In this document: piece by piece, positions 24,101-32,100 of the stretch
How positions within the stretch are numbered: position 1 is the stretch's first letter
How the letters are laid out: each line of letters opens with the position of its first letter
From: Fasciolopsis buskii
Taxonomy: Eukaryota > Platyhelminthes > Trematoda > Plagiorchiida > Fasciolidae
Length of the DNA stretch: 64,000 bases
Assembly: GCA_008360955.1 (NCBI GenBank)
Contig: LUCM01004989.1
Coordinates: 1 to 64,000 of the forward strand
Direction: 5' to 3'
Position numbers and translations under genes: made by a program
The notes under the pieces: generated by a model
The model's database searches: none
Told to the model about the DNA's origin: nothing
Seen by the model: only the letters and a program-made list of their open reading frames with translations

Positions 24101-26105
24101 GAAGAAAGCAAGGCCGGGTGTGTCGGAAAAAATGATGCTCTATGTGAAGTTCTTACTGAGTAACATCTGGTGGCAGGTTATCCGGGAACACCTGTCACAA
24201 AAATACTCGATATGACATGAATATCAGATACTTAAGCAAATTAGTTATTTGAAAAGGGCAACGTTGACCTATACGCCGAAGCTAACTGGCGACATTAATA
24301 AGTAGTAAGATTTTGCAAAATCCTAAGCAAAATAAGAGGAAGCAAACATTAAATCGGAACGGCTTACCAGATTTGGAGATGCTGCAAATTTGACATAATC
24401 ATCTGGCGATCCATGAAGAGAAATATATTTCTGATTAGAAGCTAAAATGCAATATCACTAAGCAAATTTTCCTCACCATTTTCTTGCAGTACATTTTCCA
24501 ACAATGTGCCACTGATCTCAGCTGCATTCCTTCAGTGAAATTAAGAATGCTAAGAAATCACTAGCAGATTTTGCATTGTTTAAGGCACTGAATAACTATA
24601 GACTTGAAAAATTGTTTCTAGGTATGATAACCGCGCATCGGAGGTATACTACGGAAGCTCCCATGAAGTGGAGGAAGCCATGTGGAAGTCAGCAGATGAC
24701 GTAGCAACGTGGAATGAGAAAATGCATAGCAAACTTAGGTAAGGCAGGTGTCTCACGTCTTCGTGGTTCATCACCGTTCAGCGTTAAAAAACAACGCAAG
24801 CCTCACTGACCGCTGCCTTTTCCCCAGGGTCAAACGTTTATATAAAAAGAATGAACATCCAGGGGGAAAAGGAAGTGCACCTACACAAGCGGCAAAAGAT
24901 AAGATGCTGTTGTAGCCAACACACGGAACAGTCTAACTATACAAACGCAATCTTTCAATCATTCTGATTCGATAGAAAATGATAACACGATCACCACTGT
25001 TCACGGTTCAGTGTCTCCAGCCAGCTAGTTGATGGGTCTTTCGGCCCCAACCACGAAGAAGTGAGACACCTAATTTACGTATGTCGTCGGGATCTGAAAG
25101 ACCCGTCAACTAGCCGACTGGAGACACTGAAGGACATGAAAGCGAACCGTAAATAGCGGCGATCGTTATCATTTCCTATCGAATCAGAATGACTAAAACA
25201 GTGCACGTGTACAGTTAGACTGTTTCGTGTGTTAGCTACTGCAACATTCTTATTTTTTCCCAGCCATATAGGTCCACTCCCTGTTCACTCTTTTTATAAA
25301 AACGTGACCCCAGGGAAACGGCAGCGGTCAGTGAGATTCGCCTTGCTGTTTAACGATGATGATGATGATGATTTAGGATGGGCAGAGCTATGAATTGATA
25401 TGACTACACCTGACAATTTATGGACCACCTACGTGACTACGGGAAAATTACTGGACCAATAAAGCAGGCTAGTTTGTAGGTGAGGGTACTGACCATGAAA
25501 CTTTAGTGGAGAAGATGCACATACGGTAGAATATTTTCCAGTAATCACAGAAGTCAACATATAGACCCTAACTACTATTATTTTCACGCGACGCGCGCAA
25601 TATACCTGTAAAATGTACTAGGTATAGGCTCGATTTACTGACTGTCACAATGTCCCCGTAAAGAGCAAAAATCATTCTTCCTCCATCACAGACAATCATA
25701 AAAAGGATATTTGACAAAAGCTGGAAGCAGGTCCTCCACAAAAGATTTCATGACGGCTTCAAGCTTCTTATACAGCTCCGTGAGCATTTTCTGAGTGCAC
25801 ACATCTTCGACGTTCTTGAAAAACATACACGAAGAAGCAAACCTTACTCTGTACAATTCCTCTAGTGTGAAATTCACTGGTTTACTGGAAAAAACTGCCT
25901 TTGTAGCCTCCTCAAGCTTTGGCCAAGCTAAATCAATGGCAGACGCGACTGGGAAGACATATGAATCTGACCGTTATGTATACTGAAACGCAAACTCACC
26001 AGTCAGTGACTTAAGAGAAATTCTCTTAGCGACCGAGGCACCCTTATCATGACCGTGGGAATAGGAAGACTTAGTGAAACCATTGATAGGACCCGAGAAC
26101 GCCAT
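3606..26105 (-). CDS. CUL4: Cullin-4 homologue, N-terminal two thirds, nine exons, C-terminus not in window
   Basis: Cullin-4 is the scaffold of CRL4 ubiquitin ligases: its N-terminal repeats bind DDB1 and its C-terminal domain binds the RING protein RBX1 and is modified by NEDD8. Exons (minus strand): 26105-26000, 25948-25848, 25814-25716, 24595-24477, 24441-24368, 17953-17791, 9057-8413, 4815-4677, 3790-3606. Apart from a 23-nt insertion in exon 4, the phases join without a break to give about 536 residues; full-length animal CUL4 has roughly 750-800. Family landmarks are LEELY (residues 64-68), [46 protein letters not shown] and [16 protein letters not shown]. The ATG at 26105-26103 is in a good context (A at -3, G at +4), and the N-terminus AKRISLKSL resembles the KKLVIKNF-type start of other CUL4 proteins. 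Introns are 51, 33, 1120, 35, 6414, 8733, 3597 and 886 nt. The exons for the RBX1-binding and neddylation regions were not found to the left. Identity to CUL4 rather than CUL1 or CUL3 is by recalled similarity and is strong. Confidence 0.92.
4677..4815 (-). CDS. CUL4: CUL4 exon 8
   Basis: This exon encodes residues 429-474 plus one base of Glu475. It begins [20 protein letters not shown] and continues [20 protein letters not shown], then LSKLKQ. This is the most conserved cullin signature and the start of the cullin-homology domain. The acceptor is CCAAAACAG and the donor is CAAG/GTGTGTG. Confidence 0.96.
5940..7010 (+). mobile_element. RTE-type LINE, 5'-truncated
   Basis: The trace reads [16 protein letters not shown] near 6070, then FEYADD (catalytic motif) near 6205 and [18 protein letters not shown] near 6295. 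Further on come [23 protein letters not shown] near 6730 and WKKRRGGQT near 6815. The order is that of an RTE reverse transcriptase C-terminal half. Several frameshifts break it. It lies in CUL4 intron 7, antisense to the gene. Confidence 0.75.
7194..7231. repeat. (CA)n microsatellite
   Basis: About 18 uninterrupted CA units lie between GGTGAAA and ACCTCTC. Such a tract is likely to vary in length between individuals. Confidence 0.95.
8135..8392 (-). repeat. Palindromic foldback element, diverged copy
   Basis: The left arm (from GTGAATGATAAAATGTTAAT) and the right arm (ending near ATCATCCACAG) are imperfect inverted repeats. Both carry the ACTACCGTGG..AGTC box seen in the 32.5 kb element. 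The right flank 8343-8392 (AATCGATTTTTCGATACAGT and CCTTACGTCG) is the reverse complement of the unique segment at 32462-32511, so this is the same family inserted in the opposite direction. Arms are more diverged than at 32.5 kb, suggesting an older insertion. It ends about 25 bp from the exon 7 donor of CUL4. Confidence 0.75.
8413..9057 (-). CDS. CUL4: CUL4 exon 7 (largest exon)
   Basis: An uninterrupted 215 codons, residues 214-428, in phase 0 at both ends. It starts [11 protein letters not shown] after the acceptor TATGTTTCAG and ends LMDK before GTAAGT. Landmarks are [54 protein letters not shown] and [15 protein letters not shown], all typical of the CUL4 helical repeats. A palindromic foldback repeat ends about 25 bp downstream of the donor. 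Confidence 0.96.
9058..9669. other. CUL4 intron 6, proximal part, nothing recognised
   Basis: Anonymous AT-rich sequence directly upstream of exon 7. Apart from the acceptor and its pyrimidine run at 9058-9075, I see no coding trace or repeat. Confidence 0.3.
9670..9740 (+). mobile_element. RTE lineage A 3'-end remnant
   Basis: AAGGCAGTGATCAGTAGGAA followed by GAGCTGAACGACGATGATGATG resembles the GGCAGCGGTCAGTGAG ... CGCTGAACGATGATG end of lineage A. Only about 70 bases are alignable. Confidence 0.45.
9741..11429. other. CUL4 intron 6, anonymous stretch
   Basis: I see no conserved coding trace. The open frames at 9895-10177 and 10303-10590 look like no family I know and lack clear splice support. 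The last few hundred bases (11100-11430) may be a diverged upstream part of the RTE copy that begins clearly at 11430. Confidence 0.3.
11430..12618 (+). mobile_element. RTE-type LINE (lineage A), 5'-truncated, inverted twin of 19981-21165
   Basis: The RT segment reads [20 protein letters not shown], then [16 protein letters not shown] and [16 protein letters not shown], and ends with CGCTGAACGATGATTATGA. The catalytic box is YLDD. A TGA interrupts the frame just before [14 protein letters not shown]. The 100-codon open stretch 11562-11864 encodes exactly the same protein as 20734-21036 on the other strand, and the 3' UTRs compared by eye are identical. Homology stops at about 11430. Confidence 0.9.
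12698..15190 (-). mobile_element. Penelope-like element with RT and GIY-YIG endonuclease, frameshifted
   Basis: Read on the minus strand the order is that of Penelope-like retroelements. An N-terminal region (15164-14883) comes first. Next is [19 protein letters not shown] at 14547-14491. The RT catalytic box follows as [15 protein letters not shown] near 13830, with QVDD in place of the usual YVDD. A post-RT segment, [20 protein letters not shown], sits near 13600. Last is a GIY-YIG domain (13281-12874) with [16 protein letters not shown] and [15 protein letters not shown]. The CxC of many PLE endonucleases is replaced by S-Y. At least three frames are used, so the copy is disabled. The 3' 240 bp recur at the left window edge. 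It lies in CUL4 intron 6 in the gene's own direction. Confidence 0.9.
15600..16715 (+). mobile_element. RTE-type LINE (lineage B), 3' half
   Basis: The plus-strand trace reads [13 protein letters not shown] at 15640-15680, [12 protein letters not shown], then [20 protein letters not shown] near 15780 (catalytic box YTDD), and [20 protein letters not shown] near 15880. It continues with a VRRLxxxxxxRSIGRIW-like segment near 16170. It ends with ATAAACTGAACTGAACTCG at 16690-16708. Stops and frameshifts are frequent. The open frame 15285-15602 just upstream may be part of the same element but is not recognisable. Confidence 0.75.
16716..17790. other. CUL4 intron 6, distal anonymous part
   Basis: Short open frames at 16741-16965 and 17301-17519 show no family similarity I can name. 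Nothing else stands out up to the exon 6 donor. Confidence 0.3.
17791..17953 (-). CDS. CUL4: CUL4 exon 6
   Basis: This exon encodes the last base of Trp159 and residues 160-213: [17 protein letters not shown], then [28 protein letters not shown] and VDLK. It matches the GLELFRxHI, LLxIERER, EAVDRxLLRSLL and LxDLQ run of CUL4. The acceptor is CCCCTAG at 17954 and the donor AAG/GTAACC. It lies alone between the two largest introns (6.4 and 8.7 kb). Each of these holds a near-identical RTE copy in opposite orientation. Confidence 0.92.
18067..18140. repeat. (TA)n microsatellite
   Basis: About 37 perfect TA units. It lies in CUL4 intron 5 just upstream of exon 6. Confidence 0.97.
18950..19620 (+). 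mobile_element. Jockey/CR1-type LINE fragment (RT domain)
   Basis: The trace at 18975-19070 reads [20 protein letters not shown] then [11 protein letters not shown], followed by [13 protein letters not shown] near 19110. This matches the NYRPISLTS, KVLES and QHGFR blocks of Jockey/CR1 reverse transcriptases. Later pieces ([23 protein letters not shown]) follow the expected order with frame changes. The upstream 18150-18950, including an open frame at 18283-18573, is unassigned. Confidence 0.65.
19820..19980 (-). mobile_element. RTE lineage B fragment, interrupted by an RTE A insertion
   Basis: The reverse complement (GCACCGTTGTCTCCGTAGTA, then ATATGGTGACGGAATTCTCT and CAGTAACTGGGAGTTTAGGA) closely matches 16185-16262 of the lineage B copy. 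It abuts the 3' end of the lineage A element at 19981, so A appears nested in B. Confidence 0.6.
19981..22960 (-). mobile_element. Near-full-length RTE-type LINE (lineage A) with EN and RT, containing the assembly gap
   Basis: On the minus strand an apurinic-type endonuclease comes first: CCVSETRIR near 22770, [20 protein letters not shown] near 22560, and [14 protein letters not shown] near 22420. A linker (22019-21678) leads to the N gap. The reverse transcriptase follows ([10 protein letters not shown] near 21125, [12 protein letters not shown] near 21000). The 3' UTR ends at 19981 with the GATGATTATGAT tail. Its 3' 1.19 kb is the inverted twin of 11430-12618, including the same in-frame stop. 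The 5' border near 22960 is approximate. The element sits in CUL4 intron 5 in the gene's direction. Confidence 0.85.
21223..21579. other. Assembly gap (357 Ns)
   Basis: Unresolved bases inside the RTE element, between its linker region and its RT domain. Open frames that cross it are artefacts. Confidence 1.
23085..23705 (+). mobile_element. RTE lineage A, diverged 3' part
   Basis: GACATTCGTCGCTTGGAGGT followed by ACCGATGTTTACGTGGT matches 11995-12040. GAATGATCGAAACAGTGCGT and later GGCAGCGGCTAGTGG match the 3' UTR. It is more diverged than the 11.4 and 20 kb copies and lies opposite to the adjacent full-length element. Confidence 0.65.
23706..24367. other. CUL4 intron 5, 5' part, anonymous
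   Basis: The sequence contains a poly-C run near 23810. A stop-free minus-strand frame at 23760-24074 does not resemble cullin. No other coding trace was recognised. Confidence 0.3.
24368..24441 (-). CDS. CUL4: CUL4 exon 5
   Basis: This exon encodes residues 135-158 plus two bases of Trp159: [16 protein letters not shown] then SNLQHLQIW. The vertebrate equivalent is IMIRSIFLFLDRTYVL followed by SIW. It is separated from exon 4 by a 35-nt intron (24476-24442, GTGAGG to TTTTAG). The donor is TG/GTAAGC at 24367. The split TG/G codon joins exactly with exon 6. Confidence 0.88.
24477..24595 (-). CDS. CUL4: CUL4 exon 4, interrupted by a 23-nt insertion
   Basis: The acceptor is TATAG at 24596. The frame from 24595 reads [20 protein letters not shown] then LKEC, where other CUL4 proteins have a DxxxFLxL stretch followed by CW. 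After TGC the frame hits TGA. Removing 24523-24501 (23 nt) gives [12 protein letters not shown], which aligns with the conserved CWQxxCxQM, and makes the exon exactly 32 codons in phase 0 at both ends. The donor ATG/GTGAGG follows the Met, as expected. The 23 nt have no GT-AG ends. They could be an assembly error, a disabling allele or a non-canonical micro-intron. Confidence 0.72.
24635..25372. mobile_element. Cluster of three RTE lineage A 3' fragments, head to head
   Basis: 24635-24766 is a plus-strand piece (GTGGAGGAAGCCATGTGGAA, then CAGGTGTCTCACGTCTTCGT). 24767-25079 is a minus-strand 3' end (starts TCATCACCGTTCAGCGTTA, with CGGCCCCAACCACGAAGA inside). 25080-25372 is a plus-strand 3' end (GAAAGACCCGTCAACTAGCC to GATGATGATGATGATG). 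The last two form a large imperfect palindrome. All are in CUL4 intron 3. Confidence 0.8.
25716..25814 (-). CDS. CUL4: CUL4 exon 3
   Basis: This exon encodes residues 70-102 ([33 protein letters not shown]), equivalent to the ENLCSYK and LYKQL stretch of vertebrate CUL4. The 3' border is set at TTTT/GTCAAA because this keeps phase 0 for exon 4 and the frame stops soon after. GTCAAA is a poor donor, so this border is less certain than the others. Confidence 0.75.
25848..25948 (-). CDS. CUL4: CUL4 exon 2
   Basis: This exon encodes residues 36-69, including [13 protein letters not shown] and FTLEELYR. In vertebrate CUL4 the same place reads TWQKLKEAV followed by YNLEELY. It ends at AGA/GTAAGG. 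The following intron (25847-25815) is 33 nt, ends in TTCAAG, and is itself an open frame of 11 codons. Confidence 0.88.
26000..26105 (-). CDS. CUL4: CUL4 exon 1 with start codon
   Basis: This exon encodes residues 1-35 plus the first base of Val36. It begins [12 protein letters not shown] and ends KRISLKSLT. The donor is G/GTGAGT at 25999. The next acceptor is TCTTCCCAG at 25949, so intron 1 is 51 nt. An earlier TTTCAG in the same intron would put the next exon out of frame, so it was not used. The basic stretch before the first cullin repeat matches the position of KKLVIKNF in other CUL4 proteins. Confidence 0.82.
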
Positions 26106-26180
26106 CGTCGTGAAACGTCCAATCCGTGGCCAGAAGAACTACGCCACCGTCAAGGTCATTGTCCACGAGGTTCGGCGGGC

Positions 26181-26460
26181 CTAGTAATCGAAGTGTGGCC
26201 CACTCTCCAAGGGTAAGTTTAGGGATCGGTAGAAGACCGAGGCCTTCAAGGTACGTCTGCTTCCAATGAGATTTCTATCCCATATTCTGTCTGGGAGCTG
26301 TTCAGTTCGGCTCCAGAACGGCAGAGTGCCTGTTTGTCCAGTTTCTTGCAATGGTGAGCACACTGGATATCCCAGTGCTCCGACAATTCGAAACCCAACG
26401 GTTTCCTCGGATTGCGGCAATCCTTGAAGATCCAGTTGACTGCAGTTTTTCTAATGATAC
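26181..26460. other. Upstream flank of CUL4
   Basis: This is the presumed 5' leader and promoter-proximal region of CUL4. No TATA-type box or other element can be assigned with confidence. A minus-strand frame at 26181-26420 is open but matches nothing I know. Confidence 0.25.
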
Positions 26461-26479
26461 GTAAAATTCAAACTAGATG

Positions 26480-29100
26480 AAAGTCTCACGTACTCTTCGA
26501 CGGCCCCATCCGCAAAGGCGGTTAGGGCATTTGGGTGGAGTTTTGTGTAAACAGAAGTGTGGTTGTGAGTCATGAGCACAATCGTGCCTAGTGACCCCTT
26601 CCGCCATATGCCCCCACATCTTCCCTATTTATTTTGAACTGTTCTAACGAGTTCGCATGCACTATTTCGCTTGGCAGTCCGTTCCATCTGTTTACCACCC
26701 CCACTAGTCACTTATTCTTGTTTACACCCGCTCGTTTCCGGCCTTTTCATGACCACTGGGCAGGAAGTCGTTTCCTAACTTGAATAGATCTCTACATCCT
26801 GTATATTTGCTAGGCTAATCGTTATTTTAACGATTTCTATGAGATCTGCCCTCTGTCTTTGATGTTCTAGGAAGAATAACCTCAGTCCTGTAGCCGCTAG
26901 TCCTATGGTAGCTCCATATATGCTGCAGACCACCTGGTAAATAGACACTGTAGTTTTTACAGCACTCTAATATCCTTCTTTAGATAAGAACCCCAAGCTT
27001 GTGCGGAATAACATAGATGCCTTCTGATTAAAACACTGTACAGCGGATGTAGAATCTCAAACTTTCCGCGGATGAATGCCCATTTTAGTTAGTGCAGCTC
27101 TCTGTTTCCTACCTATGCCACTCCTCAGCACTGCAGAGCTGGTACGGAGCCGGCACTAATAGTCACTCCTAGGTCACCAATAGCTGTGGTCTGCCAAAGT
27201 ACCGTCTAGTTATCTGCAAGAACCACGCAGCTGGTTTACGGTTGTTCCCCCTTCCTTATTAGAGTTGGCACTTACCTAAGTTGACGGGCAGATCCAGCGC
27301 CATTGACCATCCGCAAACTTCGTCCAGATTGCATTGGAGAGTTCCTGCATCTAATGAACGAATGATCTTTACAGCTTCTGCAAACCTGGGGCCTTGATTT
27401 ATCAACCCATTTGCTAAGTCTTTGGAATTAACTGGGAATAGTACGGGTCCCAGGAGGTTCTCTACTACTTCGAATCCCTCTGCTTGACAAACTCTTTTCC
27501 TACTCTAGCTCGAAAGCTCCCTTTCAAAAAACGTTTGGCCCACTTCAATAATTTTAGCGCCAATCCAACATCCTCCACTTTTCCATTTGTGTGGTTTACC
27601 GAGTCGACTGTCTTCTAGCAGCTACTTAGCAGCATAATTCACCTAATTCCCCTGTCCAACCTTCTAGTTACTCCATCAAGGAAGCTGATCGTGCTTGAAA
27701 ATCGCAACCATTTCCGTGCAAAGCCCTGTTGGCAGGCGGTCGACAGTATACTGTTTTTCAGGAACTCATTATTATCTCTCCAAAGATTCTCTCGAACAAT
27801 CTGAGCACTGCGGAGCACAGGTTGATGGGTATATACTTTTCACACATGCTCCTGTCTCCCGCCCCTTTTTCACGGGACTAGCAACCAACTTGATCCAGTC
27901 CTCTGGTCATTTACCCTCATATAATGATGCATTCAACAGACTCGCTAGGGCTTCTTGGAGTATGCTCGCCGTCGATCTTATTGTTTCCATATGGACTTCG
28001 TTTGGTCCAGCAAACTTATAGGTTTTCAGGAACTCTGAGGCATTCCACTACCTCCGTTGCAATGGTTTCCCTATCCAGCATTATTGTAATTTCTGCGGGT
28101 CTACTAAGTGGTTGTCCTGAAGTTCCCTGGTCATCCCTACACACTACTTGCCAGAAACTCAAGGTTTTCAACTTTCCACATGCCGCTAATTGCTTGTATG
28201 CCAGGCTCTTTTTGATCATTCCTACTGCCTTACTCAGGGTGATATTTGATTGGACATAGTTGCAGTAAGCATTTGGTCTTATACATTTTGTTTATTGGGC
28301 TCTCCGTACTTAGTTCTACGCCCCCTCTGCATGCACGACTATTTTTTCCAGCCAGCTTATACTTTAATCCAGCGTGATATCCAGTGGCGCATTTGTGTTT
28401 CGTGAAAATTCGCTGCTGCTGCTTCACAGCTTTCGAAGTACGGCTTATCCATCTTGGTGGAAGCCAGCTTCTTTTGATCCTTCTCCGAGGTACTACCACT
28501 TCCGTTATACCCTCTATGAATTTTGTCCAGCCCCATTTTCGTTCAGCATATTCTTATCTACCTTCCATCTTCCATTCCTCTTTCTCTTATTCTTTGCACA
28601 TCGAACCTCTATAGGTTCCTGACATGTTGTTCAGGTAACCGTAGCCCCTGCAACTTATGCTGGAATTGTATTACTCCATGGCAGTCTCACGTGCCGGTTC
28701 GTTCAAAGCAAACTGATATATGTTATTTGGCGTCTTTGTTCATTGCAAGATCAAGAGTCGATGGCGAATGGCCATCGCCCCATGGGGTTTCTTGTATGGC
28801 ATGCTGAATGACGTAATTGCGATGCAGGACATAAAGGAGTTTCTTCTGGTTGTGCCTAACATAGCATTCTTAGAATACCAGTTGATTTCTGGTGTACTGA
28901 AATCTGTGGTAGATAACTTACGGCCATGGTCTACAGTGGCTTGCAGGCACTCCAAGATGCTGTCATCTTCATTTGCATCCGTTCCTTGGCTTTGGAAAAC
29001 ACGCGATGAAGAATTTTGGCCGTCTAGTGGCCGCCATCACCTCCATTGTCCGTATATTTAGTGTGTTGAGTCTTCTTCATTTGTAGCCCTCGCGTTGTTT
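26480..29100 (-). mobile_element. CR1-like LINE, EN and RT traces, dead copy
   Basis: Minus-strand traces appear in the expected order. The endonuclease end (STTDFSTPEINWYSKNAML, 28905-28850) lines up with GDFNFPEINW-type motifs. A linker, RIKRSWLPPRWISRTSKAVK near 28480, comes next. RT pieces follow near 27340 (LQCNLDEVCGWSMALDLPVN). The post-RT block is near 27050 (FIRGKFEILHPLYSVLIRRH, then LCYSAQAWGSYLKKDIRVL). The C-terminus near 26680-26640 reads WNGLPSEIVHANSLEQFK. Stops occur throughout. It ends just upstream of the CUL4 start region. Confidence 0.8.
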
Positions 29101-32100
29101 TTCTATTGCCACCAGTGCTTCTCCTTCGATCCTACCTTCTCTTCTGTCGCCTCTGAATAAGAAGAACAATGCGGAATTGCCTCGTCACACTATTCCCCAG
29201 AATAAAGCCATGCATATATAGTGGCTATGATAACCGCTTTACCGGTCCTCATCTAAATTTCTGTCCACTTGCTCTCTGTGTTTGCTCTATTTCTGTAGAC
29301 CACAAATATCTCTGCCACAATTGCCATCCCTTTTTATTCCTCCACGGGGACTGGAAGGTGGGCAGGTCATAAAACCGATCATTCTGGCCGCTTTTCTTAT
29401 GGCTATCAGGTCTTTGCCGCGTTTTCCCCTACTTATTGCTTTGAAAGCCGCTGTTTGAGGCATTTCGTTCAATAACAAATTTCGAACATCTGTGTACTGC
29501 ATGTGCTTCTCTATACCCATGTTTCCTTTTCAGGTAGGCAGCGGGGATTCTGCATTGTTACCTCTAACCTGGAGAACCTGATAACAGCTCTATTGAATTC
29601 CAAAGTATCGACCCTTGTCCCAAGCTTGTTTAAAGCAGCACCTGATCTGCTGTCCGTTGTTATTTGTCTCAATTTCTGAATTCCGTTGATAATTCGCTTA
29701 GGTTTCACGGGCCTGCAAATTCTACTGGCGCATGTCTCAAAAGATTTAGAGTAGCTTCGCTTCTGCTTTCCACTGCCTCATCTTTATAATTTTCGTAATT
29801 ACTACATGTCCCGGAGTCTTTCCGCCTTCGACAGGTTTACCAGGTGGTACCTCATCACTCTATTTCTATTAATCCCGTTTTTCTTGTACGCCCTTGTGAT
29901 TTCATGAACCATTGCACTTTTGTTCCTCTCTAAGGCTATATCACCGGTGTTTTGCAGGACGGTTGATGCGTCAATTAAACATTTCGTCGTTTATTCTAAG
30001 GCCTCTACTCCACCGTTCAGCTCGGTAGATTTTTTTCAGCTACAAATGACCCTATACCAGGATTCCTCGGAGTCAATCATCGCTGGATGTCTGCAGGCAA
30101 ATTTCTCCACGATACCTGCTTCAGTCTTTCTGTTTCTGCTCCCCGGTTTTAGCACTACTTTCACCGTCTCATTCTCCGCCATGATATCCGGTGCAGCTTT
30201 AGCATTTTGTGCACTATGTTTATATTTGTTTACAAATAGCTTTTCTCTCCCTCAGTCCAGATACATCTTGTGCCTGTTCCGCTGGGATTAACATCGCCTT
30301 GGATTTGCTTCTTACGCTACTTCCCATAAACTTCCTACATCTCTGACATGTCTAAATCATTTGCTCACATTGGCAGCAAGCCACGTGGCACTCAGTGGTC
30401 GGCCCGACACGTGCCGCATAAACACAAATCACAAGCGCAACATGGAATGCCTGAGGAAAGATTCCTCTCACAGCGCTTCTGCCTCAATACCTCGTCCGGA
30501 TGCCCTACAAATGGCAGCTTCCTCAATTGTATTCAATTTAGTCTGGTGCATTTTACTCGAAGTATTAGCCAAATATTTGTGCACCCGCAGCTCTTGCATT
30601 GGTGGCAAGAAAGTGACTAATCCAGACATTTACCCTCTTGCGGTCAATGCTAGCAGCAGTCAGTTTTTGTTTTTACCAAGTCCCCAAGCAAGTCCCAAGT
30701 TAAACCTACTTTAGAATGGTATTAATTTCAGGTTAATAATCCAAAAGTTAGGCAAGCACAAACTCAATTGGGTACAGTCAGAACTTAGGCGCTTTACTCC
30801 AGTTCTCACGTTTGTGCCTTCTCATCCGGATTTCCCCATAGATTCTATATAGCCTTGGTTTCTGGCCTGCTACATCACGGCGTGGAACTGTTCGTGGATG
30901 CAGTTTGGGGATTATTAAATGAGAAAGAAGCGGCTGATCGCGGTTCTCGCTGAGTGTAGGGTGCTTGCCTAAGGATAATTTATGCCTAGTGTTAACTGCA
31001 GGAAACCGTCCGGCCGTATGCTACTACCTGGGACTCGCTTTGCAGTGGCTCCACCGTGCATTGCACTCGGTACCCCAATAATGAAGTCAAACAGAAGTAA
31101 GCTCTTCCTGGCTTACGGCGGCCAACCTAAAGCAAGGGAGCACAGAGGTGAAATTACTTACGAAAATGAAACTGTAACTGTAGGAGAATGGACGAAAGGA
31201 GGGAAGGACAGTAGGCAAGAAAGAGAGGATGTTTGGTCCAAGTCTCGAAACTGCTTTAGCTGCTGTCAGAATGACTGGTTACCAAACGGCATCAAATTTG
31301 CGGAAAACACTAAGAGCGATCTGCCGGAACAACTGTTATTGGCCAGTATATGGATGTTGGGTGTTGGCCTGGTTTGTGCTTGTGTTCACACATGCATTGG
31401 AGGCAACCCTTGATTGTTTTCTCTTTTCAGTTTTACTTTTCTTCAGCTCTCTGCTTTCTCGCTTTTCTTTTTCTGTTTTGACTCAATTCTGCTTGACGGT
31501 CATTTGTCTTCTTTGCTTTAGACCTTTGGTACCCAAGTTTCAGCTAATCGCTCATGAACTTTCCCTGTGTTTTGTTCTTGATTACAAGTGCCCTCAATTT
31601 CAGTTTTCGTTCCCACACCCTGTTTCCATCATCGCACCCGCAATATCCTACGCGAATGTACCCACGGTGAGACAACCTCAAGAGAATCGTACAATCTGGA
31701 GACGGATAATAGGATCCCCATGCGTAAGTGCCCAGTTGGAAATGTTCAACTGGAAAAGGACCTCGTTGGTGCCGGCGTCCCATTGTAGCAGAGAATGCGC
31801 TCTCGCAGCGTAGGCAGTATTTCTGATAATCGGTCTCCGTCTTTTGTTTGTTTGCTGGGATGGCACATATGATGCACGCTGCAAATAAAGTCTTGATGAC
31901 CAGCAGATAGGCCTTTCGAAACATAACCATGCTGGTCGTCAAACATGCGGCATTCGAGCTGAAGCAGTTTTTAACAGATGTCCAGTTACAAGGCAAATGT
32001 AACAACAGGGTTGAATACCCAATGTGCGTCTTTTGCTTTTTTCTTCGTGGTTTCTGCATTTAAACCGAATGAGTCACGACAGGGACCGTAAAATGTTTGT

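Noticed and set aside
31229..32059. Long overlapping open frames on both strands
   Set aside because: Composition-driven (pyrimidine-rich plus strand), no known motif, no splice context; left as unassigned.
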